Assembly: GCF_900112395.1 (NCBI RefSeq)
Contig: NZ_FOLN01000004.1
Coordinates: 186,001 to 250,000 of the forward strand
Source: Algibacter lectus
GTDB lineage: Bacteria; Bacteroidota; Bacteroidia; Flavobacteriales; Flavobacteriaceae
Reading direction: 5' to 3'
DNA: 64,000 nucleotides
Part shown: positions 36,514-45,979 of the stretch, piece after piece
How the letters are laid out: each line of letters begins with the position of its first letter
How positions within the stretch are numbered: the stretch's first letter is position 1
Program-made: the position numbers and the translations under genes
Notes under the pieces: model-generated
The model's input: only the letters and a program-made list of their open reading frames with translations
Told to the model about the DNA's origin: nothing
The model's database searches: none

Positions 36514-37527
36514 TTACTTAAAAACTATAGTAGATTTTTCCTTAGAAACGTTCAAATCAATTGTTCGCCCTAAAATTAAAGCACGATTATCTTTTTCATG
36601 TCCTGCAGGCACATTAAAAGCTATTGGAAAATTATAATCTGAAAGGGCATCTATAAACAATTGCTCTATAGAAGTTCCCCAAGGTGTGGTATTTTTTCTA
36701 ACTCGGCTAATACCGCCAATAATAACACCTTTACAGTTATCAAAATATCCTGCACGTTTTAAACTTTGTAACATGCGATCTATATGGTATTTGTACTCAC
36801 CTACTTCTTCTATAAAAAGAATTTTCCCATTGGTATCAATACTTGTTTTAGAACCTAACATGGTATGTAATAAAGTTAAATTACCACCAACTAAAGGTGC
36901 CGAAACAGAACCTGCTCGGTTATAAGCTGAACTTTCGAGCGTATAACTTAATGGCTTCCCAAAAATAGCTGCCTTAAAAGTCGCTATAGGTTTCTCTATA
37001 GTACTCAAATCATTAGGCAAGCTAACACACATAATACCGTGTATACTTTCTATGCCTTCATTGTTAAATTGATTGTGCAACGCCGTAATATCACTATAGC
37101 CTATTAACCATTTTGGATGTTGCTTAAATTTAGTATAATCTAGCTTATCCAAAATTCTAACCGTACCATAACCACCTCTAGCACACCAAATAGCACTAAC
37201 GGTTGGGTTATCTAAAGCGCTTTGAAAATCGGCACAACGCTCATCATCGGTACCAGCAAAATGATCGGCTTGACTAAATACATGCTCGCCAACAATAGTA
37301 TGCAAGCCCCAACTTTTAAGTAAAGCTTTAGCAGCTTCTATTTCTTTAAATCCGTTTTTTATAACACCAGATGGTGCAACAATAGCAACCGTATCGCCTG
37401 CTTTTAAATATGGAGGTTGTATCAATTTAGTAGAGTTTTTTAATGTTGTTTCTTGTGCCAATAGTGTTGTTTTTCCGAAGAAAAAAAAGGAACAAAATAA
37501 AATTGTAATAAATGTAATTCGTGTCAT
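36514..37527 (-). CDS. Murein LD-carboxypeptidase (S66)
   Basis: 337 residues from MTRITFITILF, with a signal peptide ending LLAQ; five extra codons upstream are unlikely. S66-family motifs are visible: VAIVAPSG, the nucleophile Ser in LIGYSDITALHNQ, Glu in LFIEEVGEYKYHIDRML, and His in NVPAGHEKDN. The family removes the terminal D-Ala from muropeptide tetrapeptides. The signal peptide indicates a periplasmic enzyme, in contrast to the cytoplasmic E. coli LdcA. Single-gene unit. Confidence 0.92.
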   Translation of the reverse strand: MTRITFITILFCSFFFFGKTTLLAQETTLKNSTKLIQPPYLKAGDTVAIVAPSGVIKNGFKEIEAAKALLKSWGLHTIVGEHVFSQADHFAGTDDERCADFQSALDNPTVSAIWCARGGYGTVRILDKLDYTKFKQHPKWLIGYSDITALHNQFNNEGIESIHGIMCVSLPNDLSTIEKPIATFKAAIFGKPLSYTLESSAYNRAGSVSAPLVGGNLTLLHTMLGSKTSIDTNGKILFIEEVGEYKYHIDRMLQSLKRAGYFDNCKGVIIGGISRVRKNTTPWGTSIEQLFIDALSDYNFPIAFNVPAGHEKDNRALILGRTIDLNVSKEKSTIVFK

Positions 37528-37691
37528 AATGTAAATGTACATTTTTTTTCTAAATAGGGCTTAAATTGATTACTTTTACGGCTTGAAAAACACTTATGTT
37601 TACGAGTAAAATAGATGTATTTTTCAACACAAACAGTTGATTGTAGTACAGCTAAACCTCAAAAACACACTCATAATATAATTTTAAATTG

Positions 37692-39758
37692 ATGAACACA
37701 CCAAAACGATATACCATTACAACCGCTTTACCATACACCAACGGTCCAATACACATCGGCCATTTAGCTGGTGTTTATGTGCCTGCAGATATTTATGTAC
37801 GCTATTTACGATTAACCGGAAACGATGTTGCATTTATTGGCGGAAGTGATGAACATGGTGTTCCCATTACAATTAAAGCTAAAAACGAAGGTGTAACACC
37901 ACAAGATATTGTTGATAAATATCATGCCATTATTAAAAAATCGTTTGTAGATTTTGGAATTACTTATGATAATTACTCACGTACATCTGCTCCAATTCAT
38001 CATGAAACAGCTTCGGAGTTTTTCAAAACTTTAGATGCAAAAGGTGAATTTATTGAGGAAACATCGGAACAATTATACGATGCCGCTGCAAATCAATTTT
38101 TAGCAGATAGATTCGTGATTGGAACATGTCCAAAATGTGGTAATGAAGAAAGTTATGGCGACCAATGTGAAAACTGTGGAACAAGCCACAATGCTACCGA
38201 TTTAATTAATCCTAAATCGGCTATAACTGGTAATGTGCCAACGTTAAAACAAACAAAACACTGGTATTTACCACTAGATAAACATGAAGATTTTTTAAGA
38301 GAATGGATTCTTGAAGGTCATAAAAAAGACTGGAAACCTAATGTTTACGGACAATGTAAATCTTGGATAGACGATGGTTTACGTCCAAGAGCTGTAACCC
38401 GTGATTTAGATTGGGGAATTCCTGTACCTGCCGAAGGTGGAGAAGGTAAAGTACTTTACGTTTGGTTTGATGCACCAATTGGTTATATTTCGTCTACCAA
38501 AGAATGGGCTGCTCGCGAAGGAAAAGATTGGGAACCATACTGGAAAGATAAAGACACAAAATTAGTACACTTTATAGGAAAAGATAATATTGTATTTCAC
38601 TGCATTATTTTCCCAGCGATGTTAAAAGCTGAAGGCTCTTATATTTTACCAGAAAATGTACCCGCAAACGAGTTTTTAAACTTAGAAGGCAACAAATTAT
38701 CAACCTCTAAAAACTGGGCTGTTTGGTTGCCAGAATATTTAGAAGATTTCCCTGGGCAACAAGATGTTTTACGTTACGTATTAACGGCAAATGCTCCAGA
38801 AACTAAGGATAATGATTTTACTTGGAAAGATTTTCAGGCAAGAAATAACAACGAGTTAGTTGCCATTTTCGGAAACTTTATAAACCGTGTTGTTGTTTTA
38901 ACTAACAAATATTACGAAGGTATTGTACCTACCCCTTCAGCATTTGAACAAGTAGACGAAGAAACTTTAGCCACTGTTAAAGCATATCCAGATGTTATTG
39001 CCAGCTCGATAGAGCGTTACCGTTTTAGAGAAGCTAGCCAAGAAATGATGAATTTAGCACGTTTAGGAAATAAATATTTAGCCGATGCTGAACCTTGGAA
39101 AGTAATTAAAGTAGATACAGAGCGCACAAAAACTATTATGTATGTGGCGTTGCAAATAGCATCGGCATTAGCAACTTTAAGTGAGCCATTTTTACCGTTT
39201 ACTTCAACTAAATTAAAAAACATATTAAACCATACTGCTCTAGGTACAGAAACCACTTGGAAAGAAGTTGCCATAAAAGAGGTGTTACTTCCTGCAGGTC
39301 ATAAAATTGGTGAAGCTGAATTATTATTTTCTAAAGTAGAAGATGAAACAATTCAAAAACAACTAGATAAATTAGAAGCTAGTAAAAAAGCTAACGAAGC
39401 AGCAAATAAAGTAGTAGAACCACAAAAGGATACTATAAACTTTGATGATTTTACTAAACTCGATATGCGTGTTGGTACTATTATAGAGGCTGAGAAAATG
39501 CCAAAAGCTAAAAAACTTTTAGTTTTAAAAGTAGATACAGGTATTGATGTTAGAACTATTGTTTCTGGTATTGCAGAAAGCTTTACGCCAGAAGAGGTTG
39601 TTGGTAAAAAAGTTACGGTTTTAGTAAACCTAGCACCAAGAGCTTTACGCGGCGTAGAAAGTGAAGGCATGATTTTAATGACAGAAAGTGAAGATGGAAA
39701 ACTTGTATTTGTAAATCCGGACACAGATAATGTTGCTAACGGATTAACAATAAGTTAA
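37692..39758 (+). CDS. metG: Methionyl-tRNA synthetase
   Basis: 688 residues from the ATG at 37692; an in-frame TTG just before it is not needed. Class I signature HIGH lies at [10 protein letters not shown]. The zinc knuckle is [18 protein letters not shown], and KLSTSKNW stands for KMSKS. A C-terminal EMAP/Trbp111-type tRNA-binding domain (~580-688: [30 protein letters not shown]) gives the full-length dimeric form. The enzyme charges tRNA-Met. Ferritin follows by 34 bases. Confidence 0.97.
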   Translation: MNTPKRYTITTALPYTNGPIHIGHLAGVYVPADIYVRYLRLTGNDVAFIGGSDEHGVPITIKAKNEGVTPQDIVDKYHAIIKKSFVDFGITYDNYSRTSAPIHHETASEFFKTLDAKGEFIEETSEQLYDAAANQFLADRFVIGTCPKCGNEESYGDQCENCGTSHNATDLINPKSAITGNVPTLKQTKHWYLPLDKHEDFLREWILEGHKKDWKPNVYGQCKSWIDDGLRPRAVTRDLDWGIPVPAEGGEGKVLYVWFDAPIGYISSTKEWAAREGKDWEPYWKDKDTKLVHFIGKDNIVFHCIIFPAMLKAEGSYILPENVPANEFLNLEGNKLSTSKNWAVWLPEYLEDFPGQQDVLRYVLTANAPETKDNDFTWKDFQARNNNELVAIFGNFINRVVVLTNKYYEGIVPTPSAFEQVDEETLATVKAYPDVIASSIERYRFREASQEMMNLARLGNKYLADAEPWKVIKVDTERTKTIMYVALQIASALATLSEPFLPFTSTKLKNILNHTALGTETTWKEVAIKEVLLPAGHKIGEAELLFSKVEDETIQKQLDKLEASKKANEAANKVVEPQKDTINFDDFTKLDMRVGTIIEAEKMPKAKKLLVLKVDTGIDVRTIVSGIAESFTPEEVVGKKVTVLVNLAPRALRGVESEGMILMTESEDGKLVFVNPDTDNVANGLTIS

Positions 39759-39792
39759 ACAGAATTTACTAACTTTATAAAAAACAAAACCT

Positions 39793-40311
39793 ATGTTATC
39801 AAAAGCTATAGAAACCGCATTAAACAATCAAATAAAAATAGAAGCAGAATCTTCTCAAATATATTTAGCAATGGCTTGTTGGGCCGAAGTTAAAGGTTTA
39901 GAAGGGGTTGCAAACTTTATGTATGCACAATCTGATGAAGAGCGTGAACACATGCTAAAACTTGTAAAGTTTGTTAACGAGCGCGGTGGTCATGCAAAAA
40001 TTTCAGAATTATCGGCGCCTAACGTAACTTTTACTTCATTTAAAGAAATGTTTGAGAAATTGTTTGAACACGAAGTATTTGTATCTCAAAGTATAAACGA
40101 TTTAGTCCATATTAGTTTAGAAGAAAGAGATTATGCATCACACAACTTTTTACAGTGGTATGTTGCTGAACAAATAGAAGAAGAAGCTGTAGCGCGCACC
40201 ATTTTAGATAAAATAAATCTTATTGGAGATGATAAAGGTGGATTGTACCTTTTTGATCGCGATATAGAAAACCTAACTGTAACTTCCGCATCTGCAGATG
40301 GTTTGCAATAA
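39793..40311 (+). CDS. ftnA: Bacterial non-haem ferritin
   Basis: 172 residues, a four-helix ferritin. Ferroxidase ligands are visible in IKIEAESSQIYLAMACW, DEEREHMLKLVKFVNERGG and EQIEEEAVARTIL. The protein oxidises Fe(II) and stores iron in a 24-subunit shell in the cytoplasm. It may be cotranscribed with metG, 34 bases upstream. No Fur-box search was possible by eye. Confidence 0.95.
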   Translation: MLSKAIETALNNQIKIEAESSQIYLAMACWAEVKGLEGVANFMYAQSDEEREHMLKLVKFVNERGGHAKISELSAPNVTFTSFKEMFEKLFEHEVFVSQSINDLVHISLEERDYASHNFLQWYVAEQIEEEAVARTILDKINLIGDDKGGLYLFDRDIENLTVTSASADGLQ

Positions 40312-40350
40312 TTTTAACATTTAATCTTATTTAGATTTAATAAAAATAGT

Positions 40351-40358
40351 TATTTTTG
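40351..40358 (+). promoter_or_regulatory. -7 box of the small gene at 40433
   Basis: TATTTTTG, a perfect match. It supports transcription of the small ORF separately from ferritin. Confidence 0.55.
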
Positions 40359-40432
40359 CCCAAGATAAATTTGATATCTCTTAAATTTCAGATTCTGTTT
40401 TGGGCAAAAAAAAGAAAAAAAAGGCAATTAAA

Positions 40433-40561
40433 ATGTTACGTGAATTAGGAGTAGAACTTCCTGATAAAGTAAAAAGTAGTTGTTGTAAAAAATTTAAAAA
40501 AGGAGAAAATAAGCGTTGTAAAAAATGCCCTTGTTTCGACTTGCTTAAAAAAGTGGCATAA
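40433..40561 (+). CDS. Small Cys/Lys-rich protein
   Basis: 42 residues, starting MLRELGVELPDKVKSSCC and ending in FKKGENKRCKKCPCFDLLKKVA. An in-frame TTG at 40400 would add an N-terminal GKKKKKKAIK stretch, giving 53 residues. Five Cys occur in a CC...C..C.C pattern that could bind a metal, and Lys is very abundant. The promoter at 40351 and a weak hairpin at 40590-40612 bracket it. I think similar short ORFs occur in other flavobacteria, but I cannot verify it. Function unknown; possibly a nucleic-acid- or metal-binding micro-protein. Confidence 0.6.
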   Translation: MLRELGVELPDKVKSSCCKKFKKGENKRCKKCPCFDLLKKVA

Positions 40562-40779
40562 TCACTCTTAATACCTAAAAATATTCGTTCCGAAAACCAT
40601 CTGTGTTTTTGGTGTTTACTCAAGTTCAATTCCCGATAACGTTAAAAAAATAATTTATAGTGACTACCTATATCACATAGGGGTCTTAACTTGCGTACAT
40701 CAAATTGTTTCTTTTTTTTAAGAAGCAATAAATAGTGATAATTTTTAAACCCAAATAGAAACCTAATTAATACATGTAA
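40562..40779. other. Intergenic region with two weak hairpins
   Basis: No gene seen. It holds a CCGAAAAC / GTTTTTGG hairpin (40590-40612), plausibly a terminator, and a TTGTTTCTT / AAGAAGCAA hairpin (40705-40728) before the next gene. Confidence 0.4.
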
Positions 40780-41253
40780 ATGAAAAGAATAGCAATTTTA
40801 TTAGTGTTAGCATTAACTTTAGCTTCATGCGGCACATCAAAAGTAGTGCGAACTTCAAAAAAAGTAATGAAAGGGAATTGGACGCTAAGTACTATTTCTT
40901 ATAGTGAAAAAGGCACCTATAATGTATCTCTTTTAGATGATGCTCCAAAAGCATGTTTTGAAGGTAGTGATTGGCAGTTTATCCCGAATAATAATTCAGG
41001 AATATATACTATTAACGATACTAATTGTAGCATTGGTGCTCGTAACTTCATTTTTACCATTCAAGAAGTTGATCCTGCTACCGATCTGTATGATTTCTTA
41101 TTAAAACCTACAGACGAAAAAGGAAAATCGCCAACCAACTACGGTTACAGAATGCAACTTACCCAACTTACAGAAGCTACAATGCAGTGGCAACAAACGC
41201 TTAACGTGGAGGGTAAACCATTTACAATTACAATGAATTTTACAAAACAATAA
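40780..41253 (+). CDS. Lipocalin-like lipoprotein
   Basis: 157 residues. Lipobox TLASC with lipidated Cys17. The mature protein begins GTSKVVRTSKKVMKGNWTLSTISY and continues with a series of beta strands (FEGSDWQFIPNN, YGYRMQLTQL, TMQWQQTLN, FTITMNFTKQ), as in the lipocalin-like (DUF4923-type) family of Bacteroidota. Ligand unknown. The OmpA-like gene follows by 9 bases, so the two form an outer-membrane operon. Confidence 0.85.
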   Translation: MKRIAILLVLALTLASCGTSKVVRTSKKVMKGNWTLSTISYSEKGTYNVSLLDDAPKACFEGSDWQFIPNNNSGIYTINDTNCSIGARNFIFTIQEVDPATDLYDFLLKPTDEKGKSPTNYGYRMQLTQLTEATMQWQQTLNVEGKPFTITMNFTKQ

Positions 41254-41262
41254 AACATACAG

Positions 41263-41967
41263 ATGAAAACAATATTTAATAAAATCGGATTAATTCTATT
41301 AGCACTCGTACTTACAGTAAATATAACAAGCTGTAAATCGGTACAAAATGCAAACAACAAACAAAAAGGTGGCGCTATTGGTGCTGCAGGTGGCGCACTT
41401 TTAGGAGCCATTATTGGTAACAACGTTGGTAAAGGTGGTAATGGAGAACTTGGAGCTGTTATTGGTGGTGTTATTGGCGGTGGCGCTGGTGTACTTATTG
41501 GTAACAAAATGGACAAACAAGCTCAACAAATTGAAAACGAAATTCCTGGCGCTAAAGTGGAACGTGTAGACGATGGTATTGTAGTAACTTTTGATGAGAA
41601 TAGTGGTGTATATTTTAAAACAGCAAAGTATAATGTTAACGAAGCTTCTCAAGAAACTTTAAATAAGTTAATTGCAGTTTTTCAAGAATATCCAGATACT
41701 AACGTGTTAGTTGTAGGTCATACAGATAGTGTTGGTAGTGAAGAATTAAACATGACGCTTTCTAAAAACAGAGCAAATGCTGTTACCGATTATTTTTTAA
41801 GTAAAGGTTTAAGTCGTAGTCGTTTTACAACCAACTGGTTTGGAGAAGCACAACCAACACATGATAATACTACAGCAGAAGGTCGTGCAAAAAACAGAAG
41901 AGTAAATATCGCAATTTTACCGAATGAAAAAATGATTGATGATGCTAAAACTGAAGCTGGACAATAA
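41263..41967 (+). CDS. OmpA-family lipoprotein with glycine zipper
   Basis: 234 residues. Lipobox VNITSC (Cys22). A glycine-zipper region (~33-85: GGAIGAAGGALLGAIIG, GAVIGGVIGGGAGVLIG) is followed by a C-terminal OmpA peptidoglycan-binding domain (~115-225), with VVGHTDSVGS, NRANAVTDYFLSKGL and GRAKNRRVNIAI. It tethers the outer membrane to peptidoglycan, similar to YiaD. It is followed by a strong terminator. Confidence 0.93.
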   Translation: MKTIFNKIGLILLALVLTVNITSCKSVQNANNKQKGGAIGAAGGALLGAIIGNNVGKGGNGELGAVIGGVIGGGAGVLIGNKMDKQAQQIENEIPGAKVERVDDGIVVTFDENSGVYFKTAKYNVNEASQETLNKLIAVFQEYPDTNVLVVGHTDSVGSEELNMTLSKNRANAVTDYFLSKGLSRSRFTTNWFGEAQPTHDNTTAEGRAKNRRVNIAILPNEKMIDDAKTEAGQ

Positions 41968-41996
41968 GCTGATTTTTTAGATTAATTAATAATATT

Positions 41997-42028
41997 AAGG
42001 CTATTCTTAAAAAGAATAGCCTTTTTTT
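41997..42028. terminator. Bidirectional terminator
   Basis: Stem AAGGCTATTCTT / AAGAATAGCCTT (41997-42008 with 42012-42023), followed by T7. It lies between the convergent OmpA-like and dnaE genes. Confidence 0.92.
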
Positions 42029-42038
42029 ATTTTATACA

Positions 42039-45032
42039 CTAACCTATCCGTCGGTTAGTATTTGTTATAAACTTAGGAGGCGGATCGCTATAACGTGGGT
42101 CTTGAATAACAGCAAGTTTTTCCATAGTAACAACTTCAATAGTTATACAATCGAATTCCTCTATTACCTTACCTGTAATGGTATAAATACCTTTGCCTCT
42201 AAAAGGATATTTACTTGCCACTGGCGGAAAATGAACGGTGTCAATAAAATTCCCATCGTAATCTAAAAACGTTCCAAAATGCATGTATTTGCCACTAGAT
42301 GTTACCGTGTTTTTTGTGGTTACCAAATAACCCTCAATAGAAATATTACGATTTTTAAATTTTGGGAGTTGCAATGCTCTTAAAGGTTGTACAGCTGTTT
42401 CCTCCAATAAACTAAACGGGTTGCAAAGCGTAAAGCCTAAAAGCTCTAAAGCATCAAAAGCATCTTCCAAAGCTGAACTTGGCAATTCTGGCGTTTTGTA
42501 ATCTATACGTTTAGTTTCAAATAAATTAATAACATGGTCTTGAATTACTGTTTTGCTGGTTTTTAAATGGGCTTCCCAAAGTAATTCGCGCTTATTAACC
42601 CGCGTAAATCGAAACGCATTTATTTTAATCAGAATGGCGATTTGCTCTACAGATATACTTAGCCGCTCAATACAATCGTCTAGACTTTTAAACGCACCAT
42701 GCTCCTCTCGGTCTAAAAGTAATTTCTTAATAGTTTTTACTTCCAAACCATGCAAAAACATAAAACCTAAATAAATATGTTTACCAATAATAATAGTTTC
42801 ATTAAAACTTGTGTTAACACAAGGTGCCTCAATAATACCACCATGCATTCTAGCCTCGTGCACATAAAGTTCTGTGCTATAAAAACCACCAAAATTATTA
42901 ATAGTAGCCACCATATATTCCAAAGGAAAATAGGCTTTTAAAAACAGACTCTGGTAACTTTCTACCGCATAAGATGCCGAGTGTCCCTTTGCAAATGCAT
43001 AACCAGCAAAGCTTTCAATTTGCTTCCAAATTTCTTCAATTAAATGTTCTGGCTCTCCTTTTTGCCTACAATTATTAAAAAAAAGATTTTTCACAGATAG
43101 AAATTCATCACGAGACCTAAACTTTCCCGACATGCCGCGTCGTAATTTATCAGCTTCAGCTAAAGTTAAACCTCCAAAGTAATGCGCCACTTTAATAACA
43201 TCTTCTTGATACACCATAACACCATAGGTTTCGGGCATAATACTAAGTAAAACTGGGTGCGCTTGCTTACAACGTTCCGGATCGCGATACCGCAATATAT
43301 ATTCGCGCATCATACCCGATTTAGCAACTCCAGGGCGAATAATAGAACTCGCAGCCACCAACCCTAAATAGTTATCAACCTGAAGTTTTTTAAGCAACAT
43401 GCGCATAGCAGGCGATTCTACATAAAAACAACCAATAGCCTGAGCGTGTCGCAAAATATGCTTAATCTTTTCATCTGTTTTAAAACCTTTAATATCATGA
43501 ATATCGATAGATGCCTTTTCTGGATGATTATATTTTACAATATCTACGGTGTCTTTAATTTTTCCTAAACCACGCTGACTCAATATATCGAATTTATAAA
43601 GCCCAATATCTTCGGCAACTACCATATCAAAATGTGTGGTAGCAAAGCCTTTCGGCGGAAAAAATGTTGCTGTATAACAATGAATAGGCTTTTCTGAAAT
43701 AATAATTCCACTAGCATGAATACCCAAATAATTAGGAAACCCCTGAATATACTCACTGTAAATAAGCACTAATTTTGATAGTTTATCTAAGGCATCAATA
43801 TTGTAGCGGCCTTTGCTGAGCATATCTATTTCTGATTTTGGTAAGCCGAAAACCTTACCCAATTCGCGTACCGACGCTTTAAACTTAAACGTATTATAAA
43901 CTGCTAAAAGCGCGGTGTTTTTAAATGTTTTAAAAATAAATTGTGTAATATCATCCCGATCGGTCCAAGAAAAATCAATGTCAAAATCCGGCGGATTCTT
44001 TCGGTATAGATTTATAAAACGTTCGAAGTACAAATCGAGTTCTACGGGATCAACATCGGTAATTCGTAATAAATACGCAACAATACTATTGGCGCCACTA
44101 CCTCTACCTACATAATAATAATTTTTACTTCTAGCGTATTTTAAAATTTTCCAATTCATTAAAAAATAAGACACAAACTGCTTCTCTTTAATAATACTTA
44201 ACTCTTTTTTTATTCGATTAAAGATAACATCATCCGGGTTTTGATAACGATACACCAAACCACTATAAGCAAGTCTTTCGAGCAATTTATAATCTAACTC
44301 TTCACTTTTAGTATACGATTTTTGATTATTAGGTGTACTTTTCGAGAAATCGAAATTTATAGAACATCGGCTTAAAATAGCTTTAGTGTTTTTTATAATC
44401 TCGGGGAATTCACTATAAACATTGGACAATTTATTAGCAGAAAGCATAACATCTGTTTCTAGACCTTCCTCACTTTTTAACAACTTACTTAACAACGTAT
44501 TATTATCGATTGCACGCAACAAACGGTGGGTGTTAAATCCTTTTTTATTTTCAAAAGAAACCGATTGTAAAACCACTAATTTAGAGACGTCTTTTTTCTG
44601 TTTAGAAAACTTAAGTTTATTTAAATCTTGTGGCTTTACACCTAAAAACTCATGTTTTTTTAAGTTAAAACTTCTATCTTGTTTATAAGGATAAATAACA
44701 AATGTATCGTCTAATTGAGGAGCACAATCTGGAATTACTAAACTAGCATCATGCAAAAAAGTAGATAAATAGTTATTAATATTATGAAACCCTTTATTGT
44801 TTCTAGCTAATAGTATAAATTTTTGTTCTGCGCCATTTCTAAAATCGACACCTAACACTGGTTTTATTTTATATTTTTTGGATAGCCGAACAAAATCTAA
44901 GCAAGCCGATGTATTATTAATATCGGTTAGCGCCATCGTTTTAAAGCCATTTTCCGCAGAAATGGCAAGTAGTTTTTCCGGACTTATTGTCCCGTAACGC
45001 AGGCTGAAATATGAATGACTATTTAAATACAT
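42039..45032 (-). CDS. Short DNA polymerase III alpha subunit (DnaE2-like)
   Basis: 997 residues from MYLNSHSYFSLRYG; the 20 codons upstream contain the promoter. Catalytic Asp residues are kept in PPDFDIDF (about 349-353), preceded by GRGSGANSIVAYLLRITDVDP. The N-terminal PHP domain is degenerate: the usual HxH reads Asn-Ser-His and TDHG reads TDIN. The protein is shorter than replicative DnaE. With an XRE-S24 regulator and a UmuD-like gene next to it, it fits the inducible, error-prone DnaE2/ImuC group that copies past lesions. No Y-family polymerase gene is adjacent. A -7 box ends only 8 bases before the ATG, so the mRNA is probably leaderless. Confidence 0.88.
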   Translation of the reverse strand: MYLNSHSYFSLRYGTISPEKLLAISAENGFKTMALTDINNTSACLDFVRLSKKYKIKPVLGVDFRNGAEQKFILLARNNKGFHNINNYLSTFLHDASLVIPDCAPQLDDTFVIYPYKQDRSFNLKKHEFLGVKPQDLNKLKFSKQKKDVSKLVVLQSVSFENKKGFNTHRLLRAIDNNTLLSKLLKSEEGLETDVMLSANKLSNVYSEFPEIIKNTKAILSRCSINFDFSKSTPNNQKSYTKSEELDYKLLERLAYSGLVYRYQNPDDVIFNRIKKELSIIKEKQFVSYFLMNWKILKYARSKNYYYVGRGSGANSIVAYLLRITDVDPVELDLYFERFINLYRKNPPDFDIDFSWTDRDDITQFIFKTFKNTALLAVYNTFKFKASVRELGKVFGLPKSEIDMLSKGRYNIDALDKLSKLVLIYSEYIQGFPNYLGIHASGIIISEKPIHCYTATFFPPKGFATTHFDMVVAEDIGLYKFDILSQRGLGKIKDTVDIVKYNHPEKASIDIHDIKGFKTDEKIKHILRHAQAIGCFYVESPAMRMLLKKLQVDNYLGLVAASSIIRPGVAKSGMMREYILRYRDPERCKQAHPVLLSIMPETYGVMVYQEDVIKVAHYFGGLTLAEADKLRRGMSGKFRSRDEFLSVKNLFFNNCRQKGEPEHLIEEIWKQIESFAGYAFAKGHSASYAVESYQSLFLKAYFPLEYMVATINNFGGFYSTELYVHEARMHGGIIEAPCVNTSFNETIIIGKHIYLGFMFLHGLEVKTIKKLLLDREEHGAFKSLDDCIERLSISVEQIAILIKINAFRFTRVNKRELLWEAHLKTSKTVIQDHVINLFETKRIDYKTPELPSSALEDAFDALELLGFTLCNPFSLLEETAVQPLRALQLPKFKNRNISIEGYLVTTKNTVTSSGKYMHFGTFLDYDGNFIDTVHFPPVASKYPFRGKGIYTITGKVIEEFDCITIEVVTMEKLAVIQDPRYSDPPPKFITNTNRRIG

Positions 45033-45040
45033 AAGTTTTG

Positions 45041-45091
45041 CAAAATTAGCTACATTTAAAAGTAATTGTTGCTTACATTTGTAGTAAACCA
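45041..45091. promoter_or_regulatory. Divergent promoters and palindromic operator
   Basis: The 80 bases between dnaE and the S24 regulator gene hold two perfect -7 boxes: TAATTTTG for dnaE (minus strand, 45041-45048) and TACATTTG for the regulator (plus, 45074-45081). A near-palindrome TTGCTTAC-N7-GTAAACCAA (45069-45092) overlaps the regulator -7 box, as expected for an auto-repressor site. Confidence 0.6.
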
Positions 45092-45112
45092 AATTAAATA
45101 TTAAAACGAGTA

Positions 45113-45895
45113 ATGAAATTCATTCAATCCAACATTAAACATTTACGTACTTTGAAAAGTTTTTCTCAGGAACGTTTTGCGGACGAATTAGGTTGGACAC
45201 GCTCCATTGTGGGTTCTTATGAAGAAGGCCGCTCAGAACCTCCTATAGATCGTTTAATAGAGCTTTCTACCTATTTCAATATACCAATAGATATTTTAGT
45301 TAAAAACGATTTAAGGCGCACTAAAAACACTTCTTTCATTGAAGTAGGAAACAAGCGTGTACTGTTTCCGGTAACGGTAAACGACATGGACGAAGATTTA
45401 ATAGAAATTGTACCTACCAAAGCTTCAGCAGGATATTTACAAGGCTATGCAGATCCGGAATATATTGAGCAACTTCAAAAAATAAAACTCCCCTTTTTAC
45501 CAACAGGAACGCATCGTGCATTTCCGATAAGTGGAGATTCTATGTTGCCAGTAAAAAGCGGTTCGTTTATTGTTGCAAAATTTATCGATACAATAAACGA
45601 TGTAAAAAACGGACGCACTTATATTATACTCACCAAAGACGATGGTTTAGTATATAAAAGAGTCTATAATAAAATTGAAGAAAAAGACTCTTTAGAGCTA
45701 CATTCTGATAATAAACTATACACACCTTACGATGTAAAAACCGCCGATATTATGGAAATTTGGGAGTTTACGTGCTGTATTAACACACAAGAGTATAGTG
45801 AAGAAGAACTAAAACTAAGCAGCATTGTAAATATGTTTCAGGAACTTAAAGTCGAACTAAAATCGATTAAAGGCTTGGAAAACTATGATTTTTAA
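45113..45895 (+). CDS. XRE-type LexA-like regulator with S24 peptidase
   Basis: 260 residues. Helix-turn-helix at ~10-62 (FSQERFADELGWTRSIVGSYEEGRSEP). An S24 autopeptidase domain follows. The scissile Ala106-Gly107 lies in KASAGYL, the nucleophile is S143 in SGDSM, and the general base is K182 in VYKRV. This is the arrangement of LexA/CI repressors cleaved upon RecA activation. A short coiled tail (~225-260) is added. It is divergent from the short dnaE. A palindrome over its own -7 box suggests autoregulation and likely control of the whole cassette. Confidence 0.92.
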   Translation: MKFIQSNIKHLRTLKSFSQERFADELGWTRSIVGSYEEGRSEPPIDRLIELSTYFNIPIDILVKNDLRRTKNTSFIEVGNKRVLFPVTVNDMDEDLIEIVPTKASAGYLQGYADPEYIEQLQKIKLPFLPTGTHRAFPISGDSMLPVKSGSFIVAKFIDTINDVKNGRTYIILTKDDGLVYKRVYNKIEEKDSLELHSDNKLYTPYDVKTADIMEIWEFTCCINTQEYSEEELKLSSIVNMFQELKVELKSIKGLENYDF

Positions 45896-45979
45896 TATTA
45901 CATTAACCAACCGAAATAATGATAAGGGCCTCTATTTTTTAAAAGACCAACGTATCATTAAAAATAAAACCCAAACCCT

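Noticed and set aside
41145-41516. 123-codon minus-strand Pro/Ser-rich frame
   Set aside because: Shadow of the glycine-zipper codons of the OmpA-like gene; low-complexity composition.
45896-45979. Remnant of a Y-family polymerase between the S24 and UmuD genes
   Set aside because: The 84 bases show no recognisable polymerase codons and include only leader-like AT-rich sequence.
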